Positions 11,131-19,666 of a stretch of 64,000 nt of DNA are shown here, one piece after another. The position numbers were made by a program, and so were the translations under genes. The notes under the pieces were generated by a model. It was not told where the DNA came from, did not search any database, and saw only the letters and a program-made list of their open reading frames with translations. This stretch comes from Paragorgia papillata (lineage: Eukaryota; Cnidaria; Anthozoa; Scleralcyonacea; Coralliidae), in NCBI GenBank assembly GCA_035771165.1, contig JAWNZC010000088.1, forward strand, positions 3,385,001 to 3,449,000. The letters run 5' to 3'. Numbering within the stretch: the stretch's first letter is position 1; each line of letters begins with the position of its first letter.

Positions 11131-11448
11131 CTATTTGGTAACGGAATACAAACACCCCTTTATTGATACAGTTTTTTCTTTTAGAAATTTGTAAATGTAA
11201 TTTGGATTTACATCAAGGTGTTTTGCTGCTTTGTATATGCTTGGAAATTTTACAATTTCACCGTTTCCCATATTTTTGATTGTAATTGGAATTGGTGTTC
11301 CAATTTTGTTTTTGTTATGTGTATCAAATGCTTGGTTTCTTACTAACGTAAGACCAAGTTTTTCGCATAAGGTTTTACTATTCATTTTTGAAAAGTATTT
11401 GATTCCTCTTTCTTTTCCCATTTGTCTTAATTTTCTTATTGTATACAT
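11131..11448 (-). CDS. Small DNA-binding-like protein, SAP-like plus NUMOD1-like repeat
   Basis: 105 residues. Residues 1-35 (RKLRQMGKERGIKYFSKMNS, then LCEKLGL) resemble a SAP-type helix-extended-helix. Residues 50-104 contain FPSIYKAAKHLDVNPNYIYK followed by a KG..YSV end, the pattern of NUMOD1 modules that accompany homing endonucleases. No nuclease motif is present. A DNA-binding or regulatory role is plausible but is inferred from motif shape. Upstream lies ATATAATAAATAACA, a weak version of the element's start motif. Confidence 0.6.
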   Translation of the reverse strand: MYTIRKLRQMGKERGIKYFSKMNSKTLCEKLGLTLVRNQAFDTHNKNKIGTPIPITIKNMGNGEIVKFPSIYKAAKHLDVNPNYIYKFLKEKTVSIKGCLYSVTK

Positions 11449-11469
11449 TGTTATTTATTATATATCTTT

Positions 11470-11638
11470 TTAAAAGTTGTCCCACTTTAAATACTGATTT
11501 TTAACTTTAAAGTTAAAGTTAACTTTAACTTTAACTTTAGTACATTTCTTTATTATACTAAAAAAAAAAAAGTTGTCCCACCAAAATGGTTCCAAAAATG
11601 GTACCAAAAAAGTGTCCCACTTTAAATTACTATAATAA
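11470..11638 (+). promoter_or_regulatory. Start motif and GTCCCAC-box region before the 11639 gene
   Basis: Contains a TAACTTTAAC run (about 11505-11540) and two AAGTGTCCCAC/AAGTTGTCCCAC boxes with GGTTCCAAAAATGG between them. The exact start motif TACTATAATAA at 11628-11638 abuts ATG 11639. The same GTCCCAC box with GAACCGTTT spacers recurs before the genes at 22488 and 24699. Confidence 0.55.
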
Positions 11639-12139
11639 ATGGTTAACAAAATATTTAACTTCAATCATGTCTCAAAAGATTTAACTGAAGACCAAATGAC
11701 GAGATTTAAGGAAATGTATACACACTACCACAGACTAACAAAATGTTATGAGAGAATGTATAAAAAAAGCAAGTACAAAGACAACATTTTTATGTTTTTG
11801 AAAGTACTCTTAATATCTGGTAGCACTGGTGGAACTGTACTGGGTTGCATCACACTTAATCCATTGATTTTAGGTGCGATGTCGGGACTAGGTCTTTTGA
11901 TAGCTGGTTATATGCGAAAAGCTAATTTATCAAAAGCGGTGGATAGAAACAGGTTTGCCTTCAAAAATTATAGAAAGGTGTTGAATAATCTTAGAGAGTT
12001 TATGCGAGGGGTTCACTTTGATCAGGCTCAGTTTGATGGAGAGCTGATGGTGATTGACGATTTGGTTCGGGAGATGTGTTCTGAGATTCCAGACAGCGTT
12101 GACAAGTGGTATGCTCAGGAATACGAGAGTAGTTCTTGA
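11639..12139 (+). CDS. Two-transmembrane-helix Polinton protein, function unknown
   Basis: 166 residues. An N-terminal helical region rich in Tyr/Lys (residues 15-50) is followed by two adjacent hydrophobic helices (about 51-90, containing LISGSTGGTVLGC and GLGLLIAGY) and a C-terminal helical tail. A helix, two-TM, helix layout is seen in SLATT/DUF4231-type proteins, but I cannot show homology. Probably a membrane protein of the particle or the infected cell (inference). The start is set by the exact TACTATAATAA ending one base before ATG. The 3' end overlaps the convergent ORF at 12281-12000. Confidence 0.7.
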   Translation: MVNKIFNFNHVSKDLTEDQMTRFKEMYTHYHRLTKCYERMYKKSKYKDNIFMFLKVLLISGSTGGTVLGCITLNPLILGAMSGLGLLIAGYMRKANLSKAVDRNRFAFKNYRKVLNNLREFMRGVHFDQAQFDGELMVIDDLVREMCSEIPDSVDKWYAQEYESSS

Positions 12140-12281
12140 CTGTTTTGTTTGACCAACCCATTTGCACGTTGCCTTCTATTGTTTCTGTATCTTTACCGAA
12201 ACTGATACCAAGCTGGAATCCTTTTCGGGTGTTGTGGCTTTTATTAAGTTTTTCTTTTGTTTTACTTTTTGAGTTTCCCAT
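12000..12281 (-). CDS. Possible small protein with N-myristoylation signal
   Basis: 93 residues starting MGNSKSK, a classical N-myristoylation context (Gly2, Ser/Lys at 5-7). ATG follows AAATAAA, the start context used by other genes of the element. The C-terminal third overlaps the convergent 11639-12139 gene and is low in complexity, so the true functional part may be only residues 1-50. No family recognised. It could be a chance ORF, but the gap 12140-12281 would otherwise be unusually large for this element. Confidence 0.4.
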   Translation of the reverse strand: MGNSKSKTKEKLNKSHNTRKGFQLGISFGKDTETIEGNVQMGWSNKTVKNYSRIPEHTTCQRCLESQNTSPEPNRQSPSALHQTEPDQSEPLA

Positions 12282-12316
12282 TTTATTTAAAAATGGGAAA
12301 TTAAAATAATAATGTT

Positions 12317-12847
12317 TTAATCAGTATTAACTCCACCGTTATCGGAATTAAAAGTATTGCTACTATTGTTGCTTGCGCTAGAACTCTGATTACTTTGTAC
12401 TTCATCTTGTGTTTCTTTATTTACTTCGTTTTCGGGTTTGTCCCACATATGTTTTGCTAGTATTAGTCCACCTGAAAACAAACCAATCATAGGGATGTAG
12501 GGAGATATTTTCATAACCATTGTTTTAACATCGTCATGGAAAAGTTTGTTTTCCGATAGTTCTTTGTCTAAGTTTCCGTTGTTTTCAACCATATTTAGTT
12601 GTTCCATTAATGTTGAGAACTTGGAAATAAGACTTTCAGTTAACTGTGAGTTGACCTTATCCATTTGATCGCGTTGGTGGTTTTCCTTGATTTTTTCTAA
12701 TGCGGATTGACTCGCCTTTTTAATATATTTTTCTGAGTATTTAATTTCTTTTGCGGCAGACAAGCGGATTAGTTCATCTCTAAGGTTGTTGTTTTCATGT
12801 TGTACGTTTGGTTGCATGTTTTCAAAGTTGAGTTCTTCTGTGTTCAT
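12317..12847 (-). CDS. Accessory protein with one transmembrane segment, function unknown
   Basis: 176 residues. Long polar helical N-terminal part (about 20-110), one hydrophobic segment (YIPMIGLFSGGLILA, about 115-130) and a Ser/Asn-rich tail. Its ATG overlaps the stop of the upstream 14157-12844 gene as ATGA, a coupling-like arrangement. AGTAATAA precedes the ATG, so it may also have its own start signal. Likely a virion or membrane protein (inference). Confidence 0.65.
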   Translation of the reverse strand: MNTEELNFENMQPNVQHENNNLRDELIRLSAAKEIKYSEKYIKKASQSALEKIKENHQRDQMDKVNSQLTESLISKFSTLMEQLNMVENNGNLDKELSENKLFHDDVKTMVMKISPYIPMIGLFSGGLILAKHMWDKPENEVNKETQDEVQSNQSSSASNNSSNTFNSDNGGVNTD

Positions 12848-14157
12848 TTATTACTATCTTTTTTAGGAAGAAGTGCTTTCACGTTTTTGTAAAGAATATA
12901 AGCAAAAGCAATAGCTAATACCCACAAATGTTTTGATAACCACAATAATCCTTTTGAACCAAGTAACAACATTTTGGTGAGTAACTTAAATAACGTCATC
13001 ACCACAGGTAGAGCGGCTTGTAACATCTTTAACTGCATTTTTGCTAGTTTTACCGTAGTTTTTGCAAGTGCAGCAGCCGCTTTTGCTGCTAGTTTTGCGG
13101 CTTTGGTTAATCCTTTTTTTCCAGCTATGACCACAGTTGTTATAATTCCACCAATAGTTATAGCCACTGCTGACAAACTTGTAAGGTTTTCTTTAACGTA
13201 TTTTTTAAACTTTTCGTATTTTGTTATTTCATCGTCAGCTATCCTATCTAAGGTTTCTTCCCTTTCAGGTTTTAAGTTATTTTTTAATCTTAGTTCTTCG
13301 GCTTTTAACTTAGCAACATCTGAAATGTCTTTGTAAACAGCTTTTTTTCGGATATCAGCTTCAGCTTTTGCTTTGTCATCCCAGTACTTAACAGCTATGT
13401 CAACAGCGTCTAAATTTTCTATGTCATCCGTTGCTAGTATCCCACCAAGTTCTCTTAGTTCTTCATCTGTGAGTTGTGTTCTATCAACCGAATTATTACC
13501 TATTTCTATTTCATCTTGAATGTTACCAATAACATTTGCTCTGATTCCATTAACATTTGGTGTACCAGGGAGACTACCAACAGTTTCCTCAATAGCCCCG
13601 TTTGCGGTTCCACCATGTTCAAAACGCGCATTTTCCATAAGTTGGATGTATTTTTGCACAGCCGGTTGCGCTTTTTCACTTGTACTTAAAACAAATCCTT
13701 TTCCTTTTTGAACAACAACTCTTGTTCCGTCATAAAGAATTCCGTTTACCTTTCCAGTTTTTTCACTTATTGAAATTAAACTTTTGTTAATTAGCTTTTT
13801 TGACTCAGGTCCATCTTTCATTACAACTTCCTGGTTAAAGTTGTTTCTTAAAAATTCTTGTCGCGTTCTTGTAATTCTTCTTTTCTCAGAGGTTTCCCAT
13901 CGCTTATATTTGTTTTGTATTGTATTTTCTTCAACGTTTTCTTCAACTGTTACGTTAGGGTCTTGTGCTTTCACCCACGCGTTAGGATCAAACGGGTCTA
14001 AATCTGGTCTTCCTTTCAGATCAATGTTTTCATCATAGTCATCATCATCATAACCACCAAAGTCGTCATTATCATTGTCCATAAAGCTTGTTTCCTCTTC
14101 ACCCCGCATTTCCGCTTCATTGTTTTCATTAAAGGTATCAAATTCAAATCCTTCCAT
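12844..14157 (-). CDS. Large acidic, C-terminally membrane-embedded Polinton protein
   Basis: 437 residues. The first 60 are strongly acidic (runs of D/E/N). The middle (80-330) is polar. The C-terminal 110 residues form alanine/leucine-rich hydrophobic or amphipathic helices (SAVAITIGGIITTVVIAG, AAKLAAKAAAALAK, HLWVLAIAFAYILYK). This layout suggests a structural protein that binds or disrupts membranes, but no family is recognised. It sits between integrase (stop 14163, five bases away) and the 12847 gene, all on the minus strand; the ATG is preceded by TACAATAAATAAA. Confidence 0.65.
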   Translation of the reverse strand: MEGFEFDTFNENNEAEMRGEEETSFMDNDNDDFGGYDDDDYDENIDLKGRPDLDPFDPNAWVKAQDPNVTVEENVEENTIQNKYKRWETSEKRRITRTRQEFLRNNFNQEVVMKDGPESKKLINKSLISISEKTGKVNGILYDGTRVVVQKGKGFVLSTSEKAQPAVQKYIQLMENARFEHGGTANGAIEETVGSLPGTPNVNGIRANVIGNIQDEIEIGNNSVDRTQLTDEELRELGGILATDDIENLDAVDIAVKYWDDKAKAEADIRKKAVYKDISDVAKLKAEELRLKNNLKPEREETLDRIADDEITKYEKFKKYVKENLTSLSAVAITIGGIITTVVIAGKKGLTKAAKLAAKAAAALAKTTVKLAKMQLKMLQAALPVVMTLFKLLTKMLLLGSKGLLWLSKHLWVLAIAFAYILYKNVKALLPKKDSNK

Positions 14158-14162
14158 TTTAT

Positions 14163-15191
14163 TTATTGTATAACTCGGACCAACTCTTCATCGTAAAACT
14201 TTCCAATAACATTTTCACCTAAGTTGTCTTCAATGTTGTACATCACCGGATCACCGCGAAACACAGCTGATATTTTAAAAACTTCACTTGTAAAATTAGG
14301 GTCATACCCCTTTGCGAAGTTCTTTTTGTATTTGTATATTCTTACATGATCGCCAACCTTAAATTTGGGTGTTGGAAATTTTGTCGGTGGTAAACCGTAT
14401 AAAGTTAAAAATACCTCATCTTGGTTATTAAAATTAACGCTATTGGGTTTTCTTTTGATGGTTGAGTGAAATGTGTTGTTATAACTTTTGGTGAGTTTGT
14501 CTAAAACTGGTAACCAAGTTTTAGTTTGTTCAGCGGTAAAATATTTCCACATTCTAGTTTTTAATGTTCTGTTGAATCTTTCTACAATAGCTGCCTTACG
14601 TTCTGAAAGTGTTGAAAAGTATTCTATGTCATGAGATTTTAAAAGGGATTTCACTCCAACATTATAAAATTCATTACCATTATCAAACTGAACAACCTCG
14701 GGATACTTTTGAAAATGATGTTTAAATTCCTTTAACATTTTACCAACTCCTTCTACCATACTTTCTGTATTTTTTCTGTGCACAGGAACGGTAAAAGCAA
14801 ACCTACTTAAAATTTCAACTCCTGTTAATATCCAGTTAAATCTTTTGTTTACAAAACTAAACTTAGCCATATCCACTAAGTCCATTTGAAGCTGGTCGGC
14901 TAAATTTTTAACAAAAGTCTTTTGCGTTTTACGTGGTTTTCTTAGCGGTTTGTGTAGTGTGTATGTACTTTGTGAAGATAACCACTCCTTAACTAACTTT
15001 CTTGTAACTCCTTCCACATTTTTTTCAACCGCCTTTTGGTAAAGCTTTTCTGCACTTTGGTAACCGGTTGCAGGATTGTAATATATGTTTCTTAACTCAA
15101 GGTCAAGTAGCGTTAAAATCGAAGAGTCGTCTGCGACTTCGCTTCGCTTTTCGCGGTGAAAACCGTTTGGTTTTTGTGTTAGGGTAGTCAT
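14163..15191 (-). CDS. Polinton retroviral-type integrase with chromodomain-like tail
   Basis: 342 residues. N-terminal helical zone (IYYNPATGYQSAEKLYQKA, 36-54), then the RNase H-fold core: first Asp in QMDLVDM (104 or 107), second in VVQFDNGNEF (170), Glu in AIVERFNRTLK (204). The C-terminal residues 270-340 (FKVGDHVRIYKYK, then a DPNFTSEVFKI block) fit the SH3/chromodomain-like tail common in Polinton integrases. It should insert the linear element with a 6-bp duplication, consistent with the CACATC found. Divergent from the 15210 gene with only 18 bases between the two ATGs. A decayed homologue lies at 46028-46550. Confidence 0.93.
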   Translation of the reverse strand: MTTLTQKPNGFHREKRSEVADDSSILTLLDLELRNIYYNPATGYQSAEKLYQKAVEKNVEGVTRKLVKEWLSSQSTYTLHKPLRKPRKTQKTFVKNLADQLQMDLVDMAKFSFVNKRFNWILTGVEILSRFAFTVPVHRKNTESMVEGVGKMLKEFKHHFQKYPEVVQFDNGNEFYNVGVKSLLKSHDIEYFSTLSERKAAIVERFNRTLKTRMWKYFTAEQTKTWLPVLDKLTKSYNNTFHSTIKRKPNSVNFNNQDEVFLTLYGLPPTKFPTPKFKVGDHVRIYKYKKNFAKGYDPNFTSEVFKISAVFRGDPVMYNIEDNLGENVIGKFYDEELVRVIQ

Positions 15192-15209
15192 TTTTTATTT
15201 ATAAATAAA
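15192..15209. promoter_or_regulatory. 18-bp bidirectional promoter between integrase and the 15210 gene
   Basis: The space between the two divergent ATGs contains the palindrome TTTATTTATAAATAAA. Each gene thus sees TAAATAAA right before its ATG, the same A/T start context as other genes of the element. A shared two-way promoter is inferred. Confidence 0.6.
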
Positions 15210-16676
15210 ATGATGACTAATGTTTACTCACCAAAAGAACTACAACGTCTTAAGACATTATATGAAAAAGACTACAAAGGTGTAGTTAAAGGAGGGCCAA
15301 TAGAAAAAGCCAAACTTCGTAATGAGTTTTTAGAAAAATATCCAAATGCTGATGTAAGCAGGTTTATTTTCTCTATTTGGCTTAATAACAAAGGAGAGGT
15401 TGACTCTAGGGAGGTGCTTTTTAAACTAAATGACTCCTCAACTATCAACATCACATCAGTCACCTTTAAAAACAACCCTGATTGGACGCAGTACTTATAC
15501 TGGCCACGGGGGTGGAAAGACGAAGGAAAAGTTGAAAAACTTAAGATTTTAGAAAATGATTTTGAGATAGATCCAAACACACTTTTAACTTTTGTTACGG
15601 AAAAGAAAAAGTTTGTTGCTCATCTTAACCCTATTGAAACCAAATACTCAGACACATCACCAAGCAAAAACATTCGTACAGAGTTATTCGATTACATTAA
15701 TAATCCATATTTTACTGCAATAGCGGCTTCGTACGTGTCCACCTACTTGTGTGGAATATCAAAAGAACACCTAACGAACAGCATTAAAAGGGCTTATTCC
15801 AATATCGTAACAAGCATTGCTCAGTATCACTATGCATACCATTTAAGAAGATTTTTAAAACAACCTAAAAAACTAAACATATTTATGACAAAGGACGTCA
15901 TTAAACTACTTCAACAACATATTCCTATTAGTGAAAAGTGGGAAAAACGTTATAGCAGTTCGTCAGCAAAGCTTTACCTTTTCAAACAGGAGTTAGAGCG
16001 AAGCGGAAAAAGAGTAAGAGGTTTAAAGTTCGTTTTACACGGAAATATGGGTGTTTCAACAGAGTACGAAGAGTTTATATGGAGTCATGCGAAAAGTGAA
16101 GATGATTACATGCTTTTCATTCCAAGATCCACCACTGGGTTAACGGCGCTTGGTCAAAGAATGTTTCAACAATCAGTAGAAAGCTATGTTTACAGCGTTT
16201 TAGGTGCACAGGCAAGAACCAGATGGTCTATTGTTGATCAAGGTGCAAAAAGTTTACAAACTCAAGAGGTATTTGTAAAACTAATGAAAGACACAGTTGT
16301 ACAAGATGATATAACTGTTAGTATTACAAACATGCGTACAGCTATCAAAAGTACCAATGTAATTCTAAATTTTGCAATTTCACCGGGTTTAATTCTAATA
16401 CCTTCAGATATGAGAATTCTTATTAAACCATTGGATGGGTTCAACAATGTTCTTACATTAGCTACAAACAAAATGATGTTTGGTGGAAACAAAAATGTAA
16501 ACAAAGTTATTTCTCAACAACAAAAAACAAGTTCTCAACAAATTAAACCCCTTCCATTACCAGTAAACCATAACAAAACGAACCCAATACATAGTGGAAA
16601 TTCACCGCTTGTATTACCATTAGTTTTTGGAGCTTTTCTTACTGGCACCTTTCTCACATTTTATAAGTTTTTCTAA
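15210..16676 (+). CDS. Conserved Polinton virion-associated protein, C-terminal TM, unknown function
   Basis: 488 residues. Mixed alpha/beta composition; conserved points are FLEKYPNADVSRF (about 46-58), YFTAIAASYVSTYLCGIS (about 170-187), IVTSIAQYHYAYHLRRF (about 200-216), VYSVLGAQARTRWSIVD (about 330-346) and GFNNVLTLATNKM (about 410-422). I infer these from a second, decayed copy in this window (43.4, 26.0 and 6.5-6.9 kb) that preserves the same blocks. Residues 468-488 form a hydrophobic tail. Function not known; position next to integrase and conservation across two Polintons suggest a core particle gene. Tail-to-tail with the resolvase gene with no spacer. Confidence 0.75.
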   Translation: MMTNVYSPKELQRLKTLYEKDYKGVVKGGPIEKAKLRNEFLEKYPNADVSRFIFSIWLNNKGEVDSREVLFKLNDSSTINITSVTFKNNPDWTQYLYWPRGWKDEGKVEKLKILENDFEIDPNTLLTFVTEKKKFVAHLNPIETKYSDTSPSKNIRTELFDYINNPYFTAIAASYVSTYLCGISKEHLTNSIKRAYSNIVTSIAQYHYAYHLRRFLKQPKKLNIFMTKDVIKLLQQHIPISEKWEKRYSSSSAKLYLFKQELERSGKRVRGLKFVLHGNMGVSTEYEEFIWSHAKSEDDYMLFIPRSTTGLTALGQRMFQQSVESYVYSVLGAQARTRWSIVDQGAKSLQTQEVFVKLMKDTVVQDDITVSITNMRTAIKSTNVILNFAISPGLILIPSDMRILIKPLDGFNNVLTLATNKMMFGGNKNVNKVISQQQKTSSQQIKPLPLPVNHNKTNPIHSGNSPLVLPLVFGAFLTGTFLTFYKFF

Positions 16677-17192
16677 TTAGCCATACTTTCTGTACATCCA
16701 GCTAAGACTCATCAACAAACAGTCTGCCATATCATCTGCTTTTTTAACACTAAGTAAAAGTAAAGTTTTTTGATCTCCACGTTCTTCCATTATTTTTTTA
16801 GCGTGTTGTACAGCCCACTTTTTACGCGATCTGTGATCGCCAAGCTTAACCCCAAACACACTTGTTTTAAATTTTGGGGAGTACAGTTCTAGTTCCACGT
16901 TAGGATACAGCAATGAAACTAAGGTCCAAACGTGCTGCATTAACCGGACACAGTTTGTGTTTTGTCTAACTTGTTTTTCTATTAAAACATTAGTAACCGC
17001 AAATGTTTTAAAAACATTTTGAATGATACCAGAAACGCTATTGAGAACCGCAGTTGAAACCTCCTTTCTCCCATTTTTTGCCAAACATGAATTTTTTAGT
17101 TCTTTCACACAACCAGAAAGCGGATCCTTTGTATATTCTTCCACACTGTAACAAAAATTTTTAATTCCAATGTCTATGGATAATATTAACAT
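16677..17192 (-). CDS. RuvC-like Holliday junction resolvase (poxvirus A22/CCE1 type)
   Basis: 171 residues. Starts with ILSIDIGIKNFCYSV, the first acidic strand of the RNase H-fold (Asp7). VLIEKQVRQNTN gives the second acidic residue, and KKADDMADCLLMSL near the C-terminus gives the Asp pair. Length and motif order match the poxviral A22-like and mitochondrial CCE1-like resolvases. Expected role: cleavage of branched replication or recombination intermediates, such as those formed by TIR-containing linear DNA. Only some Polintons encode it, so it is an accessory enzyme here. Confidence 0.8.
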   Translation of the reverse strand: MLILSIDIGIKNFCYSVEEYTKDPLSGCVKELKNSCLAKNGRKEVSTAVLNSVSGIIQNVFKTFAVTNVLIEKQVRQNTNCVRLMQHVWTLVSLLYPNVELELYSPKFKTSVFGVKLGDHRSRKKWAVQHAKKIMEERGDQKTLLLLSVKKADDMADCLLMSLSWMYRKYG

Positions 17193-17212
17193 TTATTTTG
17201 TATGTTTTGACA

Positions 17213-17398
17213 GCTAGCTATTACATACAAAATAACAAATTTATAATACAAAATAGCTAGCTGTATAACTAGCTGTATAACTAGCTGTTACATACAAAAT
17301 AACAAAATTATAATACAAAATAGCTAGCTGTATAACTAGCTGTTACATACAAAATAGCAAATTTATAATACAAAATAGCTAAAAATAGCAAATGTGTT
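17213..17398. repeat. AT-rich direct repeats with TAGCTAGCTGTATAACTAGC units
   Basis: Three imperfect copies of a roughly 70-bp unit (GTTACATACAAAATA, AATTTATAATACAAAATAG, TAGCTAGCTGTATAACTAGC) fill the gap between the divergent resolvase and the 17415 gene. The units contain the palindrome GCTAGC. It may be a regulatory array or a replication-related site; no direct evidence. Confidence 0.75.
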
Positions 17399-17414
17399 AA
17401 TTTCGTCATAATAA

Positions 17415-17756
17415 ATGAGTGAACAACGAACTATTACAAAACATGAAGAAGCAACAAGGGTAAAAAACCCAAAAAGAGTTGCACAAGGATACAGACTAGC
17501 TGAACTAAGCAAGAACGCAAAAGCTAAGAAAAAGGAAGCCCTTCAACAGCAAAACGAAGAGCAAAGCGGTGAAGGCGAATCTTTAGTGTTACCTGGGTTA
17601 ACAACATCACTAAGTATAGTTGGTGCTGTAACTGGTGTAATAGGAACATATATTGTATGGAAGCAGTACACTGGGACAAAAAAAAAAGAAAAAGTAGAAT
17701 CTAAAAAAGTATCAAAAGAAGTGGTGTTTAACAATCTTGATAACGATGATATATAA
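17415..17756 (+). CDS. Small single-TM Polinton protein, function unknown
   Basis: 113 residues: a basic, polar N-terminus (residues 1-55), one hydrophobic helix (TTSLSIVGAVTGVIGTYIVW, about 60-79) and a charged tail. ATG follows CATAATAA, a variant of the element's start motif. It lies directly upstream of the major capsid gene, so it is likely a minor virion or scaffold component (inference from position). Confidence 0.65.
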   Translation: MSEQRTITKHEEATRVKNPKRVAQGYRLAELSKNAKAKKKEALQQQNEEQSGEGESLVLPGLTTSLSIVGAVTGVIGTYIVWKQYTGTKKKEKVESKKVSKEVVFNNLDNDDI

Positions 17757-17809
17757 TTTTATTTAAATTTCGTGACTTTAATTTTGTTATAAAAATTACA
17801 CTATAATAA

Positions 17810-19018
17810 ATGAATAAGGAACGACAAACTATGTTAAAACCAGGTTATAAACGTTTACAAAAAAGCGAAATAACTGGTGAACGTACAAGACATGTTACAA
17901 CATTTAATCCTAACAAAGCTAACCCAGGAGAAGAAATTTATATTCAGATCCCAAAACTTAAACCCGGGACAACTCTTGTTCCAGACAAAATGTTTCTTGT
18001 TTTTGACTTTAAAAACGCAAACACCAAGTCGTGGTTTAACAACAACCTTGCAAAACAACTTCAAAAGCAACTAAAAGTTAAATTTGCAGGTGAAATTATT
18101 TACGACAACACAGGTGAAAGTTTACTTAGAACTTATGAAGATCTGTGGTTAAATAGCGACGACCGTGCCAACATGCTGGAGGATGGTATTGCCACCGAAA
18201 ACCAACGTAAGGTAATTTCAAAGTCGGACGATGCTTCATCTGATGCGTACGCCTCAGTTTACGGCAACAAGCAAAGAATCCAACTAGGAAAAATTCTTAT
18301 GGATCATGGTTTATACGCTCCTTACAACATGAGCAACGACTTACAGTATATTATTACTCTTCCACAAGCCAGCGAAATTATGCAAGCACAAAACAACCAA
18401 GCAGTTGAAGGATATAGCTTAGAAAACATTGAACTGGAATTCGAAACCATCACCAACAACGACCTTGTTCGCGAAGTTGAAAGTGGATACAACGCAGGGA
18501 GAAGTCTTAGTTTTGAACACGCTACCCTTTTGAAAAAGGTGGAATGGAACAAAACAACAACTCTTGTTAACGAAACCATTAATTTACCACGAAAAAGTAT
18601 GAAAGCTGTTGTAATGCTTTTCACAAAGGGAACCCGTGGTGGATCCGAAGAGTTTGTTTTCCCAAACATTGAAAACGTGAAAGTTACCATTGAAGGTATT
18701 CCTAACAGTGTTTACTCGCAGGGAATAATTAAAAGAAGACTGTTTGAAGAGGCAGAAAGACTTTTTAAACAAAACACCAGTGCTGTTACCGCAAGTAGCT
18801 TTTTCACCGGCGACAAGTTTGCTTTGGTAGTCGATCTTAGAACCATTGACGACAACGAATTATACGGACACGGAACAAAACTTTTGTCAACCCAATCTGG
18901 TATCATGTTGGAAATCACAAAGAAAGCAACAACTGTAAACCTTAACTGTTATATTTTTATACTTTCAGATGGTGTTCTAAAGGTACAAGCAGGCGACTTC
19001 CGAGGAGTTACTTACTAA
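17810..19018 (+). CDS. Polinton major capsid protein (jelly-roll, hexon-like)
   Basis: 402 residues, soluble and beta-rich, no TM segment. I recognise it by family resemblance to the invertebrate Polinton capsid proteins that are often annotated as F54H12.2-like (conserved stretches YEDLWLNSDDRANML, GLYAPYNMSNDL, LPRKSMKAVVMLFTKG) and by position: capsid, then packaging ATPase, then penton, as in most Polintons. Shorter than the roughly 600-residue double jelly-roll proteins of some Polintons, so its exact fold is not proven from sequence. CACTATAATAA at 17799-17809 abuts ATG. Confidence 0.8.
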   Translation: MNKERQTMLKPGYKRLQKSEITGERTRHVTTFNPNKANPGEEIYIQIPKLKPGTTLVPDKMFLVFDFKNANTKSWFNNNLAKQLQKQLKVKFAGEIIYDNTGESLLRTYEDLWLNSDDRANMLEDGIATENQRKVISKSDDASSDAYASVYGNKQRIQLGKILMDHGLYAPYNMSNDLQYIITLPQASEIMQAQNNQAVEGYSLENIELEFETITNNDLVREVESGYNAGRSLSFEHATLLKKVEWNKTTTLVNETINLPRKSMKAVVMLFTKGTRGGSEEFVFPNIENVKVTIEGIPNSVYSQGIIKRRLFEEAERLFKQNTSAVTASSFFTGDKFALVVDLRTIDDNELYGHGTKLLSTQSGIMLEITKKATTVNLNCYIFILSDGVLKVQAGDFRGVTY

Positions 19019-19031
19019 ACAAAGTAAATAA

Positions 19032-19616
19032 ATGAATTCATTTAACATGATAATAGTCGGAATGACGGGATGTGGAAAAACACATTACCTTCTTAAAATG
19101 TTAGAAGAAAAATGTTATAAACAGTTTGAAAACATATTTTTAATTTGTCCAACTTTTGAGTGGAACAAAACCTACCTAAACTGGAAACATTTAAACGATT
19201 CAAACTTCTTTGTTATACCCTGTAACCAGGATCAAACAGATGAGCTTCTAAAATTTGTTGTGGAATATTGTAAAGGAAGTCCATCGTTAATCATACTTGA
19301 TGATTGCGCTGCTGGACAGTCGGTAAAAAACCGAACTAGTGAGTTGGTAAAACTTGGATTTGGTGCAAGGCATATGCATATCAGCACAATAGTAATTACA
19401 CAACAACTGACAAGTATTGCGAAACCGTATAGAGAAAATATTTCAAAACTAGTGTCTTTTTACAATCCAAACAAAAAGGATATGCAGGTTATCCTAGATG
19501 ATTATTTAGACGTTTCAAAAGATGAAGAAAAAAAAATTAAAGAAACGTTGAAAGAAAAAAAATATAGTAGGTTAGAGATCAACCTAAAACATCCATACAA
19601 TCATGAAATAGTATAA
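19032..19616 (+). CDS. DNA-packaging ATPase (FtsK/HerA type)
   Basis: 194 residues. Walker A is GMTGCGKT (10-17), Walker B SLIILDDCAAG (85-95), and a conserved Thr/Gln pair lies in TIVITQQLTS (about 128-137), matching the genome-packaging ATPases of Polintons, virophages and adenovirus-like relatives. It would drive DNA into preformed capsids. Located 13 bases after the capsid gene on the same strand, with AAATAAATG at the start. Confidence 0.9.
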   Translation: MNSFNMIIVGMTGCGKTHYLLKMLEEKCYKQFENIFLICPTFEWNKTYLNWKHLNDSNFFVIPCNQDQTDELLKFVVEYCKGSPSLIILDDCAAGQSVKNRTSELVKLGFGARHMHISTIVITQQLTSIAKPYRENISKLVSFYNPNKKDMQVILDDYLDVSKDEEKKIKETLKEKKYSRLEINLKHPYNHEIV

Positions 19617-19624
19617 AAAGTGTA

Positions 19625-19655
19625 AAAATCATATGTTTTGTTGGCATATGATTTT
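19625..19655 (+). terminator. Hairpin with T-run after the ATPase gene
   Basis: An 11-bp perfect stem AAAATCATATG/CATATGATTTT with a 9-base loop, followed by TTTTT. It starts nine bases after the ATPase stop and ends before the penton-like gene. Transcript-end role inferred by analogy with the other gene-end hairpins of the element. Confidence 0.45.
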
Positions 19656-19666
19656 TTTTTAAATAA

